DNA of 34,550 nucleotides from a virus, in the IMG/VR virus record IMGVR_UViG_3300033148_001030, positions 1 through 34,550 of that record; one strand, 5' to 3'. The notes below the pieces were generated by a model. The model worked only from the letters and a program-made list of their open reading frames with translations. It searched no databases and was not told where the DNA came from. Made by a program: the position numbers and the translations under genes. Below, in pieces: positions 1 through 9,300 of the stretch. Each line of letters starts with the position of its first letter. The first letter of the stretch is position 1.

Positions 1-1428
1 TACTAGGTCTTTTGTGGCGACAAGTTCTGCGTTAACATAAAGTTTGACCTGAGAGCCGTCATAAACGCCTGCCAAAAACACCCAATCGGTATTATTGTTG
101 TGATTATATCTAGCCAGATACGATGTACCACCTTGCGCTACCCCAAAAGTCCAATGATTAACACTGCTATAAAGCAGCCATCCTGAATTAACCCAATTGT
201 TCCTTACGAAGTTATGGTAATTCCCATGACTAGCAACCTTCACCCAAGCTGTAACAGTTACATACTGAGAGGACAAGGGTACGCTTGATGGAAGCGTGAT
301 GTAATCGCCACTGCTACCAAAATGTAGGCACCTGCCACTAATGCCATCCTCCCACGTGGGGCTTCCATTTACTGTTCCGTTGTTTTTGTTGGTGGTAAAG
401 TCCTGGGCGGCAGAACCCACGCCATCATCTAAGGGCCAGTAACCCGCCAAGTTCACGTCGTATGGCTTGTTAGGTGTAACACTAATAGGTAAAACACCCG
501 TGCTAAGATTGCTTGCATTGGTGTAATAGGAACCGTCTTCTCCATCCAGCAAATCCGCATTAAGCCCCGAAACAAGTTGGCCTTGAGCGTTGGCGTTAAG
601 CACGAAAGGCGCAGCCGCGGAAGAAGGCGAAATGTTAAGCTGGGCAAATGTCGGGGAGTCGGCGGTACCTATATCTTGGATGGTGCCAAGCGTAGAACCG
701 CTAATGGTTAAATTGCTATCTGTAGCCAACCACTTGAGCGCCCCCTCCGAATCATCCCAAAACATGATCCGGTCTGTATCAGGGTCACTTAGGGACTCAA
801 GGCCAAGATGAGAAAGATTGAGTGTAACATTTCCCGTAATGTTGCCACCACCGCTTAGGCCGGTTCCGGCAATTATTGACACTGAAGAGTGGTCAACATG
901 CTCGTTTGCCACAAAGCCAGCAAAAGAATCATGGTTGAGGGAGTAAATATTAGAAGGGCTGCTCAAGGTGAGGTCATTAAACGTAGGCGAGGCCCCTGTA
1001 TGAATGTCTTGTGGCGTGGTAAGGGTTATGTTGTTTGTATTGTGGGTGACAGTAATACGGTTTGTGGTCCCTAAAATATCAACCCATTCTAAGCCGGTCG
1101 CTTTACTATTTTTCGCGCGCAATATTCTATTGTCATTGCCAACCGTCAACTCTCCAAAAGAATGAATACCCGTTCCCGCTATTAGGCTTCCTTTTGCGCT
1201 GAAGCTATTGACGTTGACGGTTGTTCCGCCTACGCTTGTGACCGTCTCTTGGTCGGTCGTTAAAAGGCTGCGAAGCTCTCTTACAGTGACAAAACGATCG
1301 TCAGGGTCGCCGCGCAAGCCTTCGCGGGTTTCAATGATTTGTTTTATAGCGTCAAGCGTCCGTTGAACAGCCGGAGAAAGGCCCCTAAGCCTTGCAAACG
1401 AAGGAGTTTTGGTAGCTCGATTGCTCAT
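1..1428 (-). CDS. Tail fibre with C-terminal LamG-like domain, 3' end beyond window
   Basis: An open frame of 476 codons begins at ATG 1428 and runs off the left edge with no stop; I checked every in-frame triplet. The N-terminus (to about residue 60) is a charged helical stretch. Then come fibre-stem motifs: two SPTFxxL segments after a QDI(H/G)T lead-in, a GTGLSGGG segment near residue 187 followed by DPDTDRIMFWDD, and GLNADLLDGEDGSYY near residue 300, all familiar from phage tail fibres. From about residue 325 (AGYWPLDDG) to the edge the pattern fits a laminin-G/concanavalin-like jelly roll, with GVYDGSQVKLYVN near the visible end. Likely role: receptor or surface-glycan binding. It starts 5 bases after the previous stop, with only a weak ribosome site (AAGAGAA). 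The family assignment comes from motif recognition, not a search. Confidence 0.85.
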   Translation of the reverse strand, partial: MSNRATKTPSFARLRGLSPAVQRTLDAIKQIIETREGLRGDPDDRFVTVRELRSLLTTDQETVTSVGGTTVNVNSFSAKGSLIAGTGIHSFGELTVGNDNRILRAKNSKATGLEWVDILGTTNRITVTHNTNNITLTTPQDIHTGASPTFNDLTLSSPSNIYSLNHDSFAGFVANEHVDHSSVSIIAGTGLSGGGNITGNVTLNLSHLGLESLSDPDTDRIMFWDDSEGALKWLATDSNLTISGSTLGTIQDIGTADSPTFAQLNISPSSAAAPFVLNANAQGQLVSGLNADLLDGEDGSYYTNASNLSTGVLPISVTPNKPYDVNLAGYWPLDDGVGSAAQDFTTNKNNGTVNGSPTWEDGISGRCLHFGSSGDYITLPSSVPLSSQYVTVTAWVKVASHGNYHNFVRNNWVNSGWLLYSSVNHWTFGVAQGGTSYLARYNHNNNTDWVFLAGVYDGSQVKLYVNAELVATKDLV

Positions 1429-1433
1429 TTCTC

Positions 1434-1781
1434 TTACTTCACCGCCATTGTCACATCAAGATCTGTGATAGGATTAGTGCCTCCGGATTCGGTTGCTATT
1501 ATTTCCATGTACGGGGCCGTGGGAAGCGTAAACTCAACGGTAACATCGCCGGCTGCTTGATCCGTCACAATGCTGGTTTTCCCGCTAACGTCGTTGTATT
1601 GACTGTTATCGTGAGAAAACTTAGCTGTAAGTGTAACAGTTCCCGTGCCAGCCACATGAATCTGAAAAGTCACAGAGTCAGAATCCGGCTTGTAATCATT
1701 GAGGTTTATTTTTTTTGAAGCGTTTCCACCAGCCGATAGCGTTTGGTTGCGAAAAATGGGCACAATGTATGTTTCTCTCAT
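1434..1781 (-). CDS. Small beta-rich virion protein, function unknown
   Basis: This gene encodes 115 aa with a good ribosome site (AGGAGGG, six bases before ATG). It is rich in Thr, Val, Ser and Asp with alternating hydrophobic residues, as in a single beta-sandwich; there is no signal peptide or membrane segment. It lies between the C-terminal part of the giant protein (stop 11 bases upstream) and the tail fibre (start 5 bases downstream). Its look (TVTLTAKFSHDNSQY, then TLPTAPYMEI) recalls small decoration or fibre-associated proteins found beside phage structural genes. I do not recognise a named family; a structural role is inferred from position and composition. Confidence 0.7.
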   Translation of the reverse strand: MRETYIVPIFRNQTLSAGGNASKKINLNDYKPDSDSVTFQIHVAGTGTVTLTAKFSHDNSQYNDVSGKTSIVTDQAAGDVTVEFTLPTAPYMEIIATESGGTNPITDLDVTMAVK

Positions 1782-1792
1782 TTTTAACCCTC

Positions 1793-3349
1793 CTATCTTT
1801 TTTGCCGCAAAGCGGCCCTGATTGATTCTCTGGTTATGAAACTGATTCCCTTAATCCTATACAATTTTCCAGTTGTTACCCGGTCATTGTATTCCCGTAT
1901 GTCTTGCAGAATATCTTCGTATTCCGCCCGAGACCGCATGGTATAAGGAACGCTGTAATAATGCCTAAGCCTCTCATAAATATCAGAACGCCGGCGCTGA
2001 TACTCTTTTATGAGTTTTGTTTCGGCCCACTTTTGCTCCTTCATGGCTGCGAGATGAGAAGGGTTGAAGTTCAACACCCTATAGAAAGTATCAAGGGGCG
2101 TCGGCCTCATAGGTTTGCCATGAAGCATTTTCGGTACACCCCGCACCGTGGTTACTCCATACCGATGCTCCCGTATAGCCTGAAGGATTCCGCCGGCAGC
2201 CCGCGGCAACACTTTTTCCATCGCCCTTCCCCATTGGCCTTTTCTGGCCTCTTGGACACCCTGTTTTATGTCTGTGTAGATTGAGCCTGGCGCGCCAAGC
2301 AGTTCTGGTATTGTTGTGGGGATAGAACCAACAGGGTCAATGGCGAGGGAATTTTTAAGCGACACACCATAACCGAAAGCGCCCAATAGCCCGTGGCGTG
2401 CAAGGTATTCCAACCAGGGGTCAAAGTTCTCGCCTAACGTCTTGTAAAACTCTTCTTCCGGATCATCACGGTCAAAGAGCTTTTTCAAGATCGCCATAAG
2501 TATCGACCATCCCGCCATACTTCCTGCTCCACCAATGATAGCCGGAGCGAATAGCATGTAGAGCAACGCGCGGCGGTTCCTTTTCTTCCACCCTAGCTCA
2601 TACATGGTCTGTAGGTATGTATGGCTAAACTTGCTAAACACGTAGAACATCTTCATGGCATAGGCCGCCGGGTTTTGGCCCTGGGCAAAGTGAGGTAATG
2701 CAGCATTGCCCATGTAAATACCATGAGCCCTATCAGAAGTTTTCTTCGCTTTTTTGAATGCTTCTTCAGCATTCGAGCCACCTTCCCTTGCGCCAAGATA
2801 CGCGGCAGCCAAGGTAATAGCCCTATTCATTCTTTCTGTGGTTCCGAACATATACATGCTCGCGGATATTAAATCTCTAGTGGCTGCTCCTACTTTGGAC
2901 TGGATAACAGCCAGGGCCTCTTGGCGGAATTGCGCCTCTGTCCATCCCTTTTGCTCGAAAACATCAAACATGGACACCACTTCAGGAGGCAATTCTGCAC
3001 GGTTGCCAAATTTATATTTGGCGTACAGGCTCGCAGCCTTAGCCATAAGGGCCGGGATTCGTTTCCAGGGCACGCCTGCATATTCATTGAGAGTAGCAGG
3101 CACGCTTGTAAGCAACGCAGTAAGGTTTACCACCGGGGCTGCAACCCTGAAGCCAAGGTATTTCAGAACAGCAAGGGCCTTAACCATACCGATCACGCGA
3201 TCCACAAACTCTTGGTTGCGCAGTTGCTCTTCCATGTAAACCTTAACGTCATGGTAGATATTGCGCTGTTTTGCCGGGTCGATCCGGCGGCGCTTTACTT
3301 CTTCGAGGTATTCCTCGTAGCTAGGAAAAGGCAGCGATGCTTGCGGCAT
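1793..3349 (-). CDS. Split C-terminal part of the giant polyvalent protein
   Basis: This is a 518-codon frame that overlaps the end of the giant gene by 29 bases in the +1 frame. Residues 54-88 (KYLGFRVAAPVVNLT core) and 227-253 resemble the C-terminal module of phage polyvalent proteins; I think of the Pfam LPD38 family, unverified. Residues 261-291 form a strongly hydrophobic segment (MLFAPAIIGGAGSMAGW). The rest is helical and basic, ending ALRQKR. ATG 3349 has no Shine-Dalgarno sequence at a usable distance; the nearest purine-rich stretch (GAGGAAG) is over 20 bases away. In relatives, as I recall them, this module is continuous with the preceding one, so this may be the tail of a single protein made by a +1 frameshift, a recent split, or a one-base error in a T4 run. 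Translational coupling from the giant gene is the other option. Confidence 0.8.
   Translation of the reverse strand: MPQASLPFPSYEEYLEEVKRRRIDPAKQRNIYHDVKVYMEEQLRNQEFVDRVIGMVKALAVLKYLGFRVAAPVVNLTALLTSVPATLNEYAGVPWKRIPALMAKAASLYAKYKFGNRAELPPEVVSMFDVFEQKGWTEAQFRQEALAVIQSKVGAATRDLISASMYMFGTTERMNRAITLAAAYLGAREGGSNAEEAFKKAKKTSDRAHGIYMGNAALPHFAQGQNPAAYAMKMFYVFSKFSHTYLQTMYELGWKKRNRRALLYMLFAPAIIGGAGSMAGWSILMAILKKLFDRDDPEEEFYKTLGENFDPWLEYLARHGLLGAFGYGVSLKNSLAIDPVGSIPTTIPELLGAPGSIYTDIKQGVQEARKGQWGRAMEKVLPRAAGGILQAIREHRYGVTTVRGVPKMLHGKPMRPTPLDTFYRVLNFNPSHLAAMKEQKWAETKLIKEYQRRRSDIYERLRHYYSVPYTMRSRAEYEDILQDIREYNDRVTTGKLYRIKGISFITRESIRAALRQKR
3321..3349 (-). other. Overlap and candidate +1 frameshift site between giant ORF and its C-terminal part
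   Basis: On the minus strand the giant frame reads GCT GCC TTT TCC TAG. The downstream frame reads the same bases as CCT TTT CCT AGC TAC. Slipping one base forward on the TTTT run (3326-3329) lets the UUU-reading tRNA re-pair perfectly, avoids the TAG, and gives a joined sequence reading ...AAFPSYEEYLEEV. Deleting one T has the same effect. This is a site worth testing rather than a demonstrated recoding signal; I did not see an obvious stimulatory Shine-Dalgarno sequence or pseudoknot. Confidence 0.4.
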
Positions 3350-6300
3350 ATTGTGCGGCAGCGGTTAATGGGTCTTCCTCGTAACCTTCCCATACATCCA
3401 AGCCAACTCCCTCATGGCGTTTTATCATGCGGCTGCGGAAGCCCCTGCCTTTGACGATATTGGCAAGCTCCATTGCAATGGAATAGGCAAATAGCGGTTC
3501 CGTATCAAATGGGCCTATACCAGCAACCATGTTATTTAAGGCGTCGGTCAAACGTGACTCGAAATCTTTTGGAGCATCATGAAAATGCCACGCCATATCG
3601 TAGAACCTACCACCAAGGGCCTTGAATACTTCTGTCATGCGCTTTGAGTATGGGCCTCTTACTTGAAACTCTTTGCCAGCCCATTCGCCCTGAAGTCCAA
3701 AGTCTTCCAAAGTGCGAGCTTCCTTTTCCATCCTTGCCACGCGCTCGAAGGCTTCGTTGACCATAGCCCCAAGAGCTATTGTTCGGCCTGCCATCTCAAA
3801 AACATCCTCTGGCATGCTCTTGGTTTTTTGCTTTGTGACGGTATAGCCTTCCGCAGCCCATTTTGCATGAAGCAAATTAGCAGCGGCCTTGCTATCGCGA
3901 AACTCCATGCGGGTATGCGCGCCCTTCTTTGTGCCGATTATCATCCATCGGCCAGGCTTACGGATACGTGGTGCGTAGTAGCCCCTCATATCGCCCATCA
4001 TGGCAAGGGCCACCTTGAGATCAATTTTTACTCTTTTGCCATCAACCCATGTCACCACCTTGGGCACTTCAAGACCGGCTTTCTCATAGGACTGGATAAT
4101 GTCAAGCATTTCGGCATAAAGCTTGTCGAAGCCGTGGTTCATTATCTGGCGGTATGCCTGCCACGCCTTGATTCCAAGATCAGAGAAGCCCATTTCTTTC
4201 AGGTCTTCAGCTTTATAGACCTTCTTGTATTGGTCAGCGTGCTTGATTAACTTTTTAAGCCGGGTGTACTCCTCTTTGTTTTCTTTCTTGAGCAGCTTAA
4301 TTTGTTCAATCAGCCTGTCATGCTCGGTGATGTCTGCAAGGTGACGGCGGAAGTTTTCAGGCTTTTCTAGTCGCGCCTCTAACACGCGTTGTGCAGCCGG
4401 AACCTTCTCGAAATAAAACTCCGGTGATTGTAGTAATCGCTCAAGGAAAGTTGTATCGGGGCGCTCTGGCAGCCAGCCTGATTTTGCTATCTTGGGGTAT
4501 TGCTTAATGACCGTTTTTCCCGCCTCAAACAGGTTCTTGTGCCAGTTTTCGGCAAGGTATTTTTGCTCTTCCTTTATGCGTTCAACCTTCTGTTTCCGCT
4601 CCTTGGTAGCCGCGGGTTTTGTCCCGGCCTCCAAAATTTCCTTGATATATTGCTGTGCCCATTGCTTGTACTCGTTTTCTGGTACTCTAGCGGGCTTAAA
4701 CATCACCTGCCCGGTGTAAAGCACATCTTCCCGCATCTGTGGTGTGATCGGTACTGCATGAAAGGTTTTGGTACGGAAAGGTTCAAGCTGAATTTCTACA
4801 ACCTTACTGCCCCATTGCTTTACGTATTTCCGCATTATGCCGACAAGTTTATTGTCGTAAAACTCGATCATCCCCTCTCCACCTATTTCCAGATCGACGT
4901 TTTCAAGACTTTGAGGGTCGCCTACTTTGGCGCTGGAGACAATTTTCTTGGCTATGTCTTTGCCGAACCACTCTTCAAGGGTTTGCTCGTCCATCACGCT
5001 GGGTATTCGCGATATTGTATCGCCATAAATATCCTCAACCCTTATCCATATATCCCCGTCTTCTTGCTTCATAAAATCAATGCGGTTGATGTATTTTCGT
5101 AGGTTGTACCTTTCTATTTGAATCTCACCGGGAGACCATGCAAGGTAGTCGGCTCCAAGCTCGGCAGCATGGCGCAGCATGCGCTTGAGGACGAATAGGG
5201 GCCAGGATTCAGTAAAAGGTGCAGGTGGTACGCGCCCTTGTCTTTTTACGATTTCTTCACCTATGCGCGTATCCGGGTAGCTTGTGGCCTGGGTAATTTG
5301 CTCCCATAGAAACCTTTGTATGTCATCAGGCGGCTCTCCATGGTTAACAACCCAATCATCTTTTTTACCACCTTTTAGCCGAAAGATCGTAACAGGAGCG
5401 TCCACAGGAATACCACGTTCTCGTCTGTATTCTCTGCCGTGACGTTCTGCTACCTCTGCTAAAGTTGGATGCAGTTCTTTTTTTGCCTCTTCCCAGGGCA
5501 AAATCTTGATCTCAAAGTCATCAGGAGTGATAGGCTTTGCATATCCCTTTTTCTTTCCTTCTTGGTGCCAGTCAGACTGTACTTCGTCCACATATAACAC
5601 CTTGTCGCCCTCAATTGTACGAGCATCGGTATAGTAGCGAGCATGGGCCAATACGTTAGGTTCATCCCAATGGCTACTTTCATATTCATGTGGTTGGATT
5701 TCCTTTGGCAGAATAAAGAGCGCCTCCCGATAGTCGAAATCAGTGCCGAAAAGAGAGTATTGTTCATACTTGGTTTTTGTTTCTATTATTTTGTCATAGG
5801 TCTCTGCGGCAATGTCATTTGCCATGTCTTTGGCTTGATCAACGCTATCAACCGGTTCATCAGTTTCCTGAACAACACGCCCTTCACCATTTTCTACAAC
5901 AACATGAAGCCTCCAACCCCAATCATCATTACCATAAATTCTAAAGTTCGCCACATAACCCTCTGGCCCATCAAAGTAACCTTCGATTTCGTACTCGCCA
6001 ATGTACTCGTCACCTATCCATGACTCTTCATCATCCTCGTCCACCATGTAAGGCTCTTGCCATTCAACCTTATCTTCATAACCTTGGTATATTTCTTCGG
6101 GTGAGATAGGCTCTTTTACAATTTCATGTATCATAAGCTCATTGGCTTTAAGGAAGTTCACAAAGGCTTCCCGATCTATCTTGCCGTCCTTTTGGTTTTC
6201 CTTTATCCACTCCTCTACCCCATACCAGCGCAACTCTTCAGGCTTGACCTGTTTGCGCTGTAACCATTTAAGGAGAGACTGTGTTTTGGCAGGCATGTCT

Positions 6301-9300
6301 TTGGCAGTCGTTACCACCTTGAGCAGCTTGGAGTAAAATGGAGGGGCCATTTCCCTTTGCTTTGCCGCTGATGCAATGAGCCTTTTATCTACCTGCCACT
6401 GGGGAAGCCGCCGGTATTGCTTTGCCAAGATTCGATCAAACACTTGTTGTACCCTAGCCCCTTTGTCACCCAGCTTTGCCCTAATAGCGGTAAATATTTT
6501 ATTCAAGTACATGAATATTTTTCGCACAAAAGAGGGCTTTTTTGCCAGTGTTTTGGCCTTTTTCTCTAACGCAAACCGAGCGAAGTCATTAGCTGCATCT
6601 TCCTCGTTGCCCTCGTAAAAGTCCATCAGGGCTTGATAATCTTTTTCCGGTAGCAACAGTTTGGCGGCCACATGGAATGCCTCATGATAAGCAGTAGCCT
6701 CAAACGCCTTTTTGTTCGTGGCAAGAGACATCACGATTAGCGCCCGCATGTTCTTTACCTGTGTGACACCAAGCAACTCAGCTATATTGCCGCCATGCTC
6801 ACGCAGGCTACGGGCAAACTCATCGGGCTTGTTGACGATCCGCAACAAGTCCTTCATTGTGAGGTTTGGCCTAAGTTTTACTGTTACGTCTTTGAGGACA
6901 GAGGCGGGTAATACGTCTTTGAGGACACGCCTAATTATTTCTGTGGCTTTTGCTGCTTCGAGGGCATCTGTTCGCGTAGATGGCCGAACCTTTGCTCGAA
7001 GTAGGCTTCGGCCCGTTTTCCTGCTTCTTGAAACTCTCGCCTTAACGAGGCGATCTCTGAGTCTGTCAACGTCCTTGTACCTTGAAAGCTCTCTGAGTTG
7101 GCTTTGGGTGAGGCTTTCGAGGCCGCCTGTGATCCCGTGTTCTTCGAGGATTCTTTCAAGGTTATCCCTCCCTATGTTGGCTTCGATTTTATCAAGGGTT
7201 GCCTGCGAAGGGGCAAGCCTACCAGCAAACTGAGCAAGCCCCATTGCAGATACCTCAACAACCTTTCCGCCCCAGGATTCTATGTAATTTCGGAGGCTCC
7301 GTATGGTCCCGCCGCTAGTTACAACATCATCAACGATTATGTATTCGCGTCCCAGCTCGACCGTACCTTCAAATATAGCAGGGGTGACAAGCCTTGTCAA
7401 CGCACCTGCTCCCGTGTGGCCCACAAAATTAGCCTGCACAATATCATCATTGACCTCTAAGCCGGTAATTTTCTTTATTGCCCTAGCATAAGCCTCTGGA
7501 ATCATGTTGCGACCAGTAGCTTCTTGCGCTCTTACCGGCACAATAATAGCATCAGGGTGGCGCTTGCCAAGGGCTTGAATCTTTGCAGGCTTAATAAGAT
7601 CACCTACAAGGCGTTGTGCGGCCTCCATGTCGCCGGCTTTAGCAGCCTTAAAATCAGGGTGTGCCCGCATTGCCTTAATGGTCGTCTGCGGTATAATGAC
7701 CGGAAAATCCTTGGGCCATGGCATCGCTGGTGGTTCTTTGCGTTTTACCTGCATCGAAGTGGAGCTTGGTTCTTGTGGGCCCTTGCCAAACTCATGTTCA
7801 TATATCGCCGCTGGTACGGAAAAACTGTCTCCAAGCTCATACAACCTTTGGACGAAGGCCATTATGTTTTCTTCATTAACATGGGCCACCATATAAGCGC
7901 CCGATGTCTCAAAGCCTTGTGCGGCGGTAAGGGCAACTAATATGTTGTCCAGGAAGTATTTTCCGCCCCGCTTTTTAGTCCTTGGCACTCTTACCCGATA
8001 TAGCCGTTGCCCATCATCCCACTCAACGTCAATGGTTGGCCCATTAAACCCACTAATGGCACGCTTAACTAGCAACTGGCCTAGCACATCCGCTGTAACC
8101 CTCACGGTACGGGCCATTTCTTCTGACGGCTTGTAGGATAGCGGCATCAAGATCCCCTCGCGGGTTCTGCCGTCTTCCATTGTAAAACGAACGATCTTTG
8201 CGCCCGCTGGGGCATCCGCAAATCCCTGAATTATGTTTCCTGTTATCATGTAGCGGGTAACCCGAACGTCAGGGCCTACGGTTTCATCCCAATTTTTTGG
8301 TATATTCCGATTGATTTCCCATACCGAAACATCGTTCGTTTCTGCCTGGTTAAGGCTGCATGAGTATGTCCGCAAGGCGTTATTCACAGCAAAACGAAGC
8401 CTGATTCTTCCGGGGTTGGCAGGGTTACTTGTAAGCGTTGTTGGCAAGGCAACATCTATCAAGACTCCTTGCATCTTAAAATCAGGGCTTAGTGAAATCT
8501 CGTAGGTTCGACCTATAATGTACTCGTTTTTAAGTGACCACCTAGTTTTATTGAACCTGGATTTTACAGCCTCTCGCAGAGTAGCTTTCTTTTCTTCTGC
8601 AATATCTCGGTTCTCAATTTCGCTAACATATTCGTTGACCTTTTCCTCAAGCTCCTCAACCTTTGCGTTCATTAAGTCAACCTGCGAACCATTGTACCGT
8701 TTTAACTTTTTATCTATAAGCGCCTCTAGCTGTTTGCGCGTGTATGGCTTTTTGGTGGATTTTACATGAAGCTCTTCAAGGCGGGTACTTTTGCCAAACG
8801 GGTTAGTTTCGTCATTTCCAACGGTCAAGATTTTGGACTGCACCATTCGCGCTTTAAAATCATAATAGTCAACATCAAGATCATAAAGCCCGTCTTCTTT
8901 TAGCTGTTCAATGCGCTCATTGTATGCGCTTTCAATTTCTTTGTAAAATCGCTCCTGAAGGGCCACGGGCTCTAAGCTGATTTTGCCAGTGGCAGCAAGC
9001 GCGATCCCTGTCCTTGCTTTTCCGCCAAGGTTCATGCGGCCCTGAATTTCGGGGTTTGCCTCAAGCCATTTTTCAACAATCTCGTCTCCGTATTTGTTAA
9101 AAATATCAGGAATTTCCTTTTGCGCCAGAGGGCTATCAGCATTTGCAGAGGTGTTGGCCGAAAGGCTTCTCATCTTCTTCATATGTATGGCCGCAGGCCG
9201 TAGCTCTGCGGGCAAGTCAAGCTGTAAATTCAAGTAAGAAGGCGTTACGACTTGCCCTTTACGGTTGATTCGGCCCATCTTTTGTACTTCCGTGTCGATA

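Noticed and set aside
5459-5767. A 102-codon minus-strand frame in the +1 frame inside the giant gene
   Set aside because: It covers the conserved QSDWHQ region rather than a linker, lacks a ribosome site, and its Met/Cys/Arg-heavy sequence looks like an accidental read of a constrained domain.
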